Shown: one piece after another, positions 1 to 5,036 of the stretch | Position numbering within the stretch: the first letter of the stretch is position 1 | Layout: each line of letters opens with the position of its first letter | Assembly (NCBI GenBank): GCA_010671965.1 | Contig: JAAHIC010000299.1 | Span: forward strand, 1 to 6,032 | Source: Leptolyngbya sp. SIO4C5 | GTDB lineage: Bacteria; Cyanobacteriota; Cyanobacteriia; Phormidesmidales; Phormidesmidaceae | DNA length: 6,032 nucleotides | Direction of reading: 5' to 3' | Notes under the pieces: model-generated | What the model was told of the DNA's origin: nothing | Database searches by the model: none | What the model saw: only the letters and a program-made list of their open reading frames with translations | Position numbers and translations under genes: made by a program

Positions 1-1
1 T

Positions 2-42
2 TGATATCCCAGGATCAGGCTCGCCTGCTTCCTGGGATATCA
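2..42. repeat. Perfect 12-bp inverted repeat (hairpin)
   Basis: TGATATCCCAGG at 2-13 is matched exactly by its reverse complement CCTGGGATATCA at 31-42. The 17-nt spacer contains a second nested pair, CAGG at 16-19 and CCTG at 24-27, so a single long hairpin with a small internal loop can form. There is no T-run after either arm, so a classical intrinsic terminator is not shown, although the element could end transcription of a gene lying left of the window. It could equally be one copy of a dispersed palindromic repeat. The pairing is certain; the role is inference. Confidence 0.6.
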
Positions 43-44
43 GA

Positions 45-116
45 GCGGTTGCTGAGGCCAATCTGCGATAGGCGGCTGGAGTGCCTGCCAAGGATTGCTA
101 CAGATTGGCAAACCGC
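45..116. other. Long two-step inverted repeat, possible structured RNA
   Basis: GCCAATCTG at 57-65 pairs exactly with CAGATTGGC at 101-109. Outside it GCGGTT at 45-50 pairs exactly with AACCGC at 111-116, giving 15 Watson-Crick pairs separated by a 6:1 internal loop. The 35-nt apical part can form a further short AGGC/GCCT stem (70-73 with 83-86). The outer right arm overlaps a HIP1 octamer at 115-122. A short palindrome CCTGG-G-CCAGG follows at 126-136. The element starts 3 bp after the preceding hairpin. It could be part of a long leader of the downstream transporter gene, a 3' end of an upstream gene, or a DNA-level repeat. It does not match tRNA, glycine-riboswitch or glutamine-riboswitch cores that I know. 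Confidence 0.45.
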
Positions 117-221
117 GATCGCCAACCTGGGCCAGGGCTAGCAAATATTAGGCAAACTGTCATTAGCGAATAGGCGTACTTAAATTAACAACTTGCCCTT
201 TGAGAAGATGATATGCCTACT

Positions 222-249
222 AGGGATTAAACCCCTCATTTTGAATGAG
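222..249 (+). promoter_or_regulatory. Leader hairpins just upstream of the symporter start
   Basis: CTCATT at 235-240 pairs exactly with AATGAG at 244-249 across a 3-nt loop, ending 12 nt before the ATG at 262. AGGG at 222-225 can instead pair with CCCT at 233-236, using two of the same bases, so the two helices exclude each other. The only purine-rich stretch near the start (GAG at 247-249) lies in the 3' arm, so pairing might limit ribosome access. Both helices are short and the switching idea is inference. No convincing -35/-10 pair was found in 117-221. Confidence 0.3.
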
Positions 250-261
250 TGATATCTGAAT

Positions 262-1878
262 ATGAGCAATCATCCCTGGAAAGCTGATTTCAGCCCTACT
301 CCACCGCGATCGCCCCTGAGTCGCGGTTTTAGTCAGCTTTTAAGCGTTCTACATCACAAAAATTTCTGGCTGCTGCTGCCCTGCCTGCTGGCCTGGATCT
401 TACTATCTCCGCCGGGTGCAATGGCCCAAGAAGAAGCGGCAACCGGAGTTGACCGGGTTTTTCAGCCGATTGTGGACTTCATGGACACTCTCCTCTTTTT
501 CAAGATCGGGGGTGAAAATGGCTTTCCTTTCATCGTGCTGTGGCTGTTTGTGGCCGCAATTTTCTTCACCCTGCGCATGGGGTTCATCAATTTTCGCGGC
601 TTCAAGCACGCTATCCAGGTAGTGCAGGGTAAGTTCGACGATCCCCACGATGAGGGAGAAGTTTCTCACTTTCAAGCTTTGGCAACTGCCGTTTCAGGCA
701 CGGTCGGCTTAGGCAATATCGCCGGTGTGGCAGTCGCCATTCAGCTCGGCGGCCCCGGTGCTATGTTCTGGCTGACGCTGGCGGGCCTCTTCGGGATGGT
801 AACCAAGTTTGTGGAGTGTACCCTGGCCGTTAAATATCGCCGCATCCTGGAAGATGGCACCGTTTTGGGTGGGCCGATGTATTACCTGACGCGAGGACTG
901 TCTCCAAAGGGGATGCGGCCCCTAGGACAAGGACTGGCCGTTCTTTTCTGTATTCTCTGCTTAGGCGGCAGCTTGGGCGGGGCCAACATGTTTCAGTCCA
1001 ACCAGGCTTATGCCGCAATTTCTAGCCTGGTGCCCGGACTGCCTGCTTGGCTGTTTGGCGTTGTCTTGGCAGCGCTAGCCGCGTTTGTGATTATTGGCGG
1101 TATCCGTCGGATTGGCGCAATTGCCGAAAAGCTGGTGCCAGCTATGGCCGCTATCTACGCGATCGCCTGCCTGTTTGTCATCATTGTCAACATTGCTCAG
1201 GTACCGGCTGCTATCGGCACCATTCTCAGCGAAGCTTTTGCTCCCAGTGCGGCTGTGGGGGGCATTGTTGGCGTCATGGTGCAGGGGATTCGTCGCAGCT
1301 CCTTTTCTAACGAGGCTGGCGTCGGTTCTGCCGCGATCGCTCACTCTGCGGCCCGAACGGATGAACCCGTACGAGAGGGCATTGTAGCGCTGCTAGAGCC
1401 GTTTATCGATACGGTGATTATCTGCAATATGACGGCGATCGCCATTGTGCTCACCGGAGCCTATCAGGATACTGGCGAAGAACTCAGCGGCGTCGCGATG
1501 ACCTCCAGCGCCTTTGAAAGCGTGATTGGCTGGTTTCCTATCGTTTTAAGTATTGCCGTTTGCCTGTTTGCCTTCTCGACTATTATTTCTTGGAGCTACT
1601 ACGGCATTCAAGCCTGGGCTTATCTATTTGGCGAACGCAGCACTATCATTTTCAAGTGCATTTACGTGGTCTGTACTTTCTTAGGCTGTTTGGTCAGTCT
1701 GGGACTCATTATTGACTTTAGTGATTTAATGCTCTTAGGCATGGCTTTCCCTAACCTAATTGGCTGTTACATTTTGTCCAATGAAGTGGCCGGCGATCTC
1801 AAAGATTATTGGCAGCGTTTAACGTCTGGGCAAATGCCGACCTATGACAAACAGCCTGCTTTTGAAACATCAGAGTAA
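262..1878 (+). CDS. Sodium:alanine/glycine symporter, AGCS family
   Basis: This 538-residue inner-membrane protein is a secondary transporter expected to bring in alanine, glycine or similar small amino acids with sodium (AlsT/DagA/AgcS type). Family marks are GTVGLGNIAGVA at 146-157, the GGPGAMFW signature at 163-170 (continuing as a glycine-rich helix), GGPMYYL near 203-209, SFSNEAGVGSAAIAHSA at 347-363 and the PFIDT helix at about 390-394. Ten or so hydrophobic helices follow from residue 87 to 506. Residues 35-55 form an extra hydrophobic segment ending in AMA before Q56, which looks like a signal peptide cleavage site; many bacterial family members begin near the first core helix instead. 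ATG 262 lacks a clear Shine-Dalgarno. An ATG at 421 (residue 54) would remove the segment, but it has no Shine-Dalgarno either. The exact substrate cannot be told from the sequence. It converges on the small gene at 2081-2275. Confidence 0.95.
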   Translation: MSNHPWKADFSPTPPRSPLSRGFSQLLSVLHHKNFWLLLPCLLAWILLSPPGAMAQEEAATGVDRVFQPIVDFMDTLLFFKIGGENGFPFIVLWLFVAAIFFTLRMGFINFRGFKHAIQVVQGKFDDPHDEGEVSHFQALATAVSGTVGLGNIAGVAVAIQLGGPGAMFWLTLAGLFGMVTKFVECTLAVKYRRILEDGTVLGGPMYYLTRGLSPKGMRPLGQGLAVLFCILCLGGSLGGANMFQSNQAYAAISSLVPGLPAWLFGVVLAALAAFVIIGGIRRIGAIAEKLVPAMAAIYAIACLFVIIVNIAQVPAAIGTILSEAFAPSAAVGGIVGVMVQGIRRSSFSNEAGVGSAAIAHSAARTDEPVREGIVALLEPFIDTVIICNMTAIAIVLTGAYQDTGEELSGVAMTSSAFESVIGWFPIVLSIAVCLFAFSTIISWSYYGIQAWAYLFGERSTIIFKCIYVVCTFLGCLVSLGLIIDFSDLMLLGMAFPNLIGCYILSNEVAGDLKDYWQRLTSGQMPTYDKQPAFETSE

Positions 1879-1946
1879 ACGCCAGATTTTCTCTGTCTTG
1901 TTAATGTCAGCTTAGTTTAGGCGTTCTGGAAATTTAGCTGCTGATC

Positions 1947-2007
1947 GGTTGGCCGCAGTTTCAGTTGCTAGATAGACATCTTCTGCAATAGAAGCTGCGG
2001 CTAAACC
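1947..2007 (+). terminator. 61-nt imperfect hairpin in the symporter 3' region
   Basis: Reading inward, 1947-1958 pairs with 1995-2007 (one bulged A at 2005), 1959-1962 with 1991-1994, 1964-1968 with 1985-1989, and 1970-1973 with 1978-1981 around an AGAC tetraloop. That is about 25 pairs with one A-A mismatch and a small internal loop. Three pairs (1951-2002, 1959-1994, 1964-1989) are G-T. In plus-strand RNA these are G-U wobbles, while in minus-strand RNA they would be C-A mismatches, so the structure favours the plus transcript. It begins 69 nt after the symporter stop codon. There is no following U-run, so it may protect the 3' end or be a processed small RNA rather than a classical terminator. 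Confidence 0.45.
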
Positions 2008-2049
2008 AGACCCGCTATTTAACTTGTTATCCAGCTTTGAGAGGTACGG

Positions 2050-2077
2050 CAAAATGGCTGTATCGGCCAGCCCGATA
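2050..2077 (-). terminator. Possible intrinsic terminator of the 64-residue gene
   Basis: TATCGG at 2061-2066 and CCGATA at 2072-2077 form a perfect 6-bp stem with a 5-nt loop. On the minus strand it begins 3 nt after the stop codon of the small gene and is followed by a weak tract containing ATTTTG. Position and order suit a terminator, but the T-run is short. Confidence 0.4.
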
Positions 2078-2080
2078 GGC

Positions 2081-2275
2081 TTACGCTTCTAAAGAGCGCT
2101 TAGCGTCAGCTTCCAGCTTGGCTAACTGCTGGCGTCTTTGGTGAGGGGCCAACGACTGATACTCGCCGTAGAAATTGCTGAAGGCCCAAAACTCTTTTGT
2201 AGCCTGCCAAAGTCGCTGCCGAATGGAAGGGGATGGCTGCTTTTTAACTAGGCCCGAAGCGGTAAATCCAATCAT
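2081..2275 (-). CDS. Small basic protein of unknown function, 64 aa
   Basis: I do not recognise this protein. It starts MIGFTASGLVKKQP, has an aromatic-rich middle (W23, F29, W30, F32, F35, Y36, Y39) and ends in a charged, probably helical tail rich in Q, R, K and A. Basic residues outnumber acidic ones about two to one. There is no cysteine, no signal peptide and no membrane segment, so it is probably cytosolic. The case for a real gene is good: AAGGAGA sits 6 nt before the ATG, a promoter-like pair lies upstream, and a hairpin follows the stop. It lies 141 bp downstream of the 140-residue gene on the same strand, with hairpins between them, so it is more likely a separate unit than an operon partner. 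It converges on the symporter gene. Confidence 0.65.
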   Translation of the reverse strand: MIGFTASGLVKKQPSPSIRQRLWQATKEFWAFSNFYGEYQSLAPHQRRQQLAKLEADAKRSLEA

Positions 2276-2281
2276 GATTAA

Positions 2282-2290
2282 TCTCCTTTA
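2282..2290 (-). promoter_or_regulatory. Strong Shine-Dalgarno of the 64-residue gene
   Basis: The minus strand reads TAAAGGAGA here, with the AGGAG core 7 nt before the ATG at 2275. It is one of the two best ribosome sites in the window, along with that of glmS, and it fixes the start of the small gene. Confidence 0.7.
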
Positions 2291-2293
2291 ACT

Positions 2294-2332
2294 GCGTATC
2301 TCAATCCTAGGAATACGCTTCTAGAAGATCAA
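2294..2332 (-). promoter_or_regulatory. Sigma-70-like promoter overlapped by palindromes
   Basis: On the minus strand TTGATC (plus 2327-2332) and TAGGAT (plus 2304-2309) are 17 bp apart, each matching 4 of 6 bases of the -35 and -10 consensus. Transcription would begin near 2297, leaving a leader of about 20 nt to the ATG at 2275. The same bases hold three symmetric elements: GCGTAT at 2294-2299 with ATACGC at 2313-2318, the 8-bp palindrome TCCTAGGA at 2305-2312, which covers most of the -10, and the 10-bp palindrome CTTCTAGAAG at 2318-2327 in the spacer. These could be operators for a dimeric regulator. The symmetry is seen; the binding is inferred. Confidence 0.45.
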
Positions 2333-2349
2333 AAGTTAGTATCGATAGC

Positions 2350-2372
2350 GGCTATGCATAAAATTCATAGCC
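2350..2372 (-). other. 7-bp inverted repeat between the two small genes
   Basis: GGCTATG at 2350-2356 pairs exactly with CATAGCC at 2366-2372 over a 9-nt A/T-rich loop. It is the second of two hairpins between the stop of the 140-residue gene and the promoter of the 64-residue gene. It may help end transcription from the former, but no clear T-run follows. Confidence 0.35.
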
Positions 2373-2377
2373 AACAC

Positions 2378-2409
2378 TAAAGCAGAGCGATCGCGATTAA
2401 ACTGCTTTA
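2378..2409 (-). terminator. Possible terminator hairpin after the 140-residue gene
   Basis: TAAAGCAG at 2378-2385 is the exact reverse complement of CTGCTTTA at 2402-2409, with a 16-nt loop that contains a HIP1 octamer (2387-2394). On the minus strand it starts 7 nt after the TAA of the 140-residue gene. The stem has A/T ends and no strong T-run follows, so termination is plausible but not shown. Confidence 0.35.
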
Positions 2410-2416
2410 ATTAGTC

Positions 2417-2839
2417 TTAATTGACTTCGTGATAGTGGCGTAAAATTCGCTGTTCAGGCACCGTTAAATCGTCTAAGCTTTCGGCAGAACGCGCCTTTTC
2501 AGCCAGATTTTGCAGCTTACTGCTGGCTTCATCACGTCCTTCTTCTATCTTTTGATTGCGTAGCTCGGTTTTGCCTTTAATCCGCTTGGTCGTCTCCAAG
2601 CCCTCATAAACATCGTCAGCAGCTTGCTCGACGACGTCGGCTGCAGACTCTAAGTCAGCCGTGTCGATACTTTCTGGATTAAAAGGTTGCTGAGCCTGGG
2701 CCAGCAATTCTGCCTTTAGCTCAACGGCCATAGCTGGCGAGGCGATCGCCCAGCCTGCCCAAAAAACGACCTGCAGCAGGCCAATCATCAGAAGTCGGTT
2801 AAGGCCAGAAAAGAGCTTATCTAAGCCAAGAGAACGCAT
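2417..2839 (-). CDS. Exported small helical protein of unknown function, 140 aa
   Basis: I cannot name this protein with confidence. Residues 1-38 form a clear Sec-type signal peptide: a K/R-containing start, a hydrophobic core at about 16-32, and SPAMA before V39, typical of cyanobacterial proteins sent to the periplasm or thylakoid lumen. The mature part, about 102 residues, has no cysteine, so it is not a lipoprotein, and has no second membrane segment. It is strongly charged and probably helical: an acidic stretch at 60-81, then KRIKGKTELRNQKIEEGRDE at 85-104, a K/A-rich helix to 118 and a basic C-terminus. Its arrangement recalls small cyanobacterial proteins annotated as stress- or cold-induced, but I would not assign it there without a search. 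The start codon lacks a clear Shine-Dalgarno. M18 is an alternative start but would cut the signal peptide. It lies downstream of glmS on the same strand, with a terminator between. Confidence 0.75.
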   Translation of the reverse strand: MRSLGLDKLFSGLNRLLMIGLLQVVFWAGWAIASPAMAVELKAELLAQAQQPFNPESIDTADLESAADVVEQAADDVYEGLETTKRIKGKTELRNQKIEEGRDEASSKLQNLAEKARSAESLDDLTVPEQRILRHYHEVN

Positions 2840-2925
2840 GAGAATTTGAGTGATACATCTTTTGTCTAGCCTAGCGTTCTCCCTTTGAAACCAGCCTGTA
2901 TCTATGGATAGGAACCCGTCTACCT

Positions 2926-2964
2926 GGAAGAAAGCAGCCTAGACAGGGCACTGCCTGCGGCTGC
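2926..2964 (-). terminator. glmS: Likely intrinsic terminator of glmS
   Basis: GGCTGC at 2959-2964 pairs with GCAGCC at 2934-2939, and inside it CAGG at 2944-2947 pairs with CCTG at 2954-2957, giving 10 mostly G/C pairs with a small internal loop. On the minus strand the stem is followed at once by TTTCTTCC. A GC-rich stem with a T-rich tail, in the direction of glmS and about 140 nt after its stop, is the best terminator in the window. It would separate glmS from the 140-residue gene. Confidence 0.5.
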
Positions 2965-3040
2965 CCCCTACCCTCCCAGCGATCGCGTTTTATAGCATCC
3001 CATAGGTGATCGCCGTTCACGTATTTGCTGGCAGATTTAG

Positions 3041-3103
3041 GCACTCGGCAAGGAGTGCGGTGCGGCAACCACCCAGGTACCTGTTTGCTAAGAATAGGTG
3101 TCT
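3041..3103 (-). other. glmS 3' untranslated region with two short palindromes
   Basis: GCACTC at 3041-3046 pairs with GAGTGC at 3053-3058, and CAGGTACCTG at 3074-3083 is a perfect 10-bp palindrome flanked by GCAA at 3065-3068 and TTGC at 3085-3088. Neither is followed by a T-run on the minus strand. No gene is supported between 2840 and 3103; an open frame at 2871-3068 crosses the terminator-like hairpin and has no ribosome site or recognisable protein. Confidence 0.3.
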
Positions 3104-5008
3104 TTACTCCACCGTGACGCTCTTAGCCAGATTGCGCGGCTGATCGACATCTAGACCCCGACGGGCAGCAATATGATAGGCCAGCAACTGCAGCGGAATC
3201 ACCGTCAGGATGGGGGAGAGCAGCTCGTCTACGGTGGGTACGGGCAGCAAAGAATCAAAGGTATCCTCGGCTTCAGGGTCATTCAGAGGCACGACGCCGA
3301 TGAGCTGAGCATCGCGGGCCTTCGCCTCTTGGGCATTGGAGAGCACCTTTTCGTAAACAGAACCGGGCATGGCGATCGCCACTACAGGTACTTTGGCATC
3401 CAGCAGCGCAATCGGCCCGTGCTTCATTTCGCCCGCCGGATAGCCTTCCGCGTGAATGTAGCTAATCTCTTTCAGCTTCAAAGCGCCTTCGAGCGCCACC
3501 GGGAAGTTGATGCCTCGCCCCAGAAAGATAAAGTCCTGGGTTTCAGCAAAATCATGGGCTAACTCCTCGATATAGCGCTCCTGACTTTCTAAAATCAGCT
3601 CAATTTGAGCCGGAAGCTGGCGCATTTCAGTCAAAATCGTGCTGAACCGCTCTGGTGACAGGGTTTTGCGAATATAGGCCAGTTCTAGGGCTAAAAAGTA
3701 GAAAGCCATTACCTGAGCGGTAAAGGTTTTGGTGGCAGCCACGCCAATCTCAATTCCTGCGTGGGTGTCAATAATGTGGGACACCATACGCCCTAGAGAA
3801 CTTTCTGCCCGGTTTGTGATGCCCAACAGACGCGGCTGAAACTTGACCTCTGCCTGCTGCGATCGCCGCTTTAGCTCCATTGCCAGAGCTGCTAGCGTAT
3901 CGGCTGTTTCTCCAGACTGGGTGACGCCGATAGTTAGCGTATTTGGCGTCAGCGGCGAGGGCGAGTAGCGAAACTCCGAGGCATACTGCACCATTGTGGG
4001 AATATCGGCGAGCTGCTCTAGCAGATACTTGCCGATGAGTCCGGCGTGCCAGCTCGTGCCGCAAGCCACAATCTGAATATGCTCTAGCCCCTGTAGTAGC
4101 TCTGGGTCTAGGTCTAAGCGCACTGGAGAGGTGTGGCTATCCAAGCTCCAGGTTTCGTCAATATAAGTTTCAATCCCCGTACGGACGACTCCTGGCTGCT
4201 CGTAGATTTCCTTGAGCATGAAGTGCTTGAATCCCTGCTTCTCCACCATGATGGGGTTCCAGTTGAGGGTGCGGGGAAACTTCTTGAGGCGATCGCCCGC
4301 AAACGTATACACCTCCACTCCCATAGGCGTCAGCCGCGCTAGCTCACCATTCTCCAACGGCAGCACTGCCCGCGTATGGGGCACAATCGCAGGCGTATCT
4401 GAAGCGCAGAAAAACTCTCCCTGGCCAAAGCCAATCAGCAGCGGTGCCTGCTGCCGCACCACGATTAGCTCATCGGAGAAATCTACGCAAATAATCGCCA
4501 GCGCAAAAGCCCCTTCCAGGCAGTTGGCCGCCAGTCGCACCGCTTCTAGAAATAGTGACTGCAGGCTTAGCGGACTCAGCTCGTGGGGCGGATTTTTCAT
4601 AAATTCCGCAATCAGATGGGGCACTACCTCGGTGTCCGTATCGGAGAGAAACTTATGCCCTTTGGCTTTGAGGTCTTCGCGCAGTTCCCGGTAATTTTCA
4701 ATGATGCCGTTTTGCACCACGGCAATGCGCCGGGCCGTATCCGTGTGGGGGTGAGCGTTATATTCTTCGGGTTTGCCGTGAGTGGCCCAGCGAGTATGAC
4801 CAATACCGACGCGCGCTGGATTTTCAGAGCCTTCTAGCTTGTCTTGCAGGTTTTTCAGCTTGCCCTTCGCCCGTGTGCAGTGCAGCTCGCCTTCTGAGAT
4901 CGAGGCGATTCCTGCCGAGTCGTAGCCACGATACTCCAGCTTTTGCAAGCCCTCTAACAGGATGCTGCTAGCGGGCCGGGTGCCAATATATCCAACGATT
5001 CCGCACAT
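3104..5008 (-). CDS. glmS: Glutamine--fructose-6-phosphate aminotransferase (isomerizing)
   Basis: GlmS converts fructose 6-phosphate and glutamine to glucosamine 6-phosphate and glutamate in the cytosol, the first committed step to UDP-N-acetylglucosamine for peptidoglycan and lipopolysaccharide. The 634 residues are complete. The class II glutaminase domain (about 2-240) starts with the Cys2 nucleophile in MCGIVGYIG and keeps EYRGYDSAG at 25-33, HTRWATHG at 71-78, NG at 100-101 and TDTE at 124-127. Two SIS sugar-isomerase domains follow, with ACGTS at 315-319, QSGETADT at 364-371, FLGRG at 495-499, E514 in KLKE, H530 in MKHGP, and the C-terminal LAKSVTVE with K629. These match E488, H504 and K603 of the E. 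coli enzyme. It is about 25 residues longer than E. coli GlmS, with extra residues near 138-150 and 381-392. AAGGAG 8 nt upstream supports the start. It is divergent from the histidine kinase gene. Confidence 0.98.
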   Translation of the reverse strand: MCGIVGYIGTRPASSILLEGLQKLEYRGYDSAGIASISEGELHCTRAKGKLKNLQDKLEGSENPARVGIGHTRWATHGKPEEYNAHPHTDTARRIAVVQNGIIENYRELREDLKAKGHKFLSDTDTEVVPHLIAEFMKNPPHELSPLSLQSLFLEAVRLAANCLEGAFALAIICVDFSDELIVVRQQAPLLIGFGQGEFFCASDTPAIVPHTRAVLPLENGELARLTPMGVEVYTFAGDRLKKFPRTLNWNPIMVEKQGFKHFMLKEIYEQPGVVRTGIETYIDETWSLDSHTSPVRLDLDPELLQGLEHIQIVACGTSWHAGLIGKYLLEQLADIPTMVQYASEFRYSPSPLTPNTLTIGVTQSGETADTLAALAMELKRRSQQAEVKFQPRLLGITNRAESSLGRMVSHIIDTHAGIEIGVAATKTFTAQVMAFYFLALELAYIRKTLSPERFSTILTEMRQLPAQIELILESQERYIEELAHDFAETQDFIFLGRGINFPVALEGALKLKEISYIHAEGYPAGEMKHGPIALLDAKVPVVAIAMPGSVYEKVLSNAQEAKARDAQLIGVVPLNDPEAEDTFDSLLPVPTVDELLSPILTVIPLQLLAYHIAARRGLDVDQPRNLAKSVTVE

Positions 5009-5015
5009 AAAACTG

Positions 5016-5036
5016 ACTCCTTACCCAGTAAACTGG
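5016..5036 (-). promoter_or_regulatory. glmS: glmS ribosome site with adjacent small palindrome
   Basis: The minus strand reads TAAGGAGT across 5016-5023, a good Shine-Dalgarno 8 nt from the ATG at 5008. Immediately upstream, CCAGT at 5025-5029 and ACTGG at 5032-5036 form a 12-bp palindrome with a 2-bp centre. In mRNA it could fold as a 4-bp stem with a tetraloop next to the ribosome site, or as DNA it could bind a dimeric protein. The ribosome site is secure; a regulatory role for the palindrome is speculative. Confidence 0.5.

Noticed and set aside
45..116. A tRNA gene, because the element is 72 nt with paired ends
   Set aside because: There is no T-arm consensus, no 7-bp acceptor stem and no recognisable anticodon arm.
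45..261. Glycine or glutamine (glnA-type) riboswitch before the amino-acid symporter
   Set aside because: Neither the paired glycine-aptamer core nor the GAAGGAAC-type end of the glnA motif can be found. The structure present is a simple two-step hairpin.
403..1387. Several open frames inside the symporter gene in other frames and on the other strand
   Set aside because: They lie wholly within a gene with strong family conservation, lack ribosome sites, and have the low-complexity look of out-of-frame translation.
2871..3068. A 65-residue minus-strand open frame between glmS and the exported protein gene
   Set aside because: It has no ribosome site, an unstructured P/R-rich composition, and it runs across the likely glmS terminator hairpin.
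3173..4837. Plus- and minus-strand open frames inside glmS
   Set aside because: They are out-of-frame shadows of a complete, fully conserved enzyme gene.
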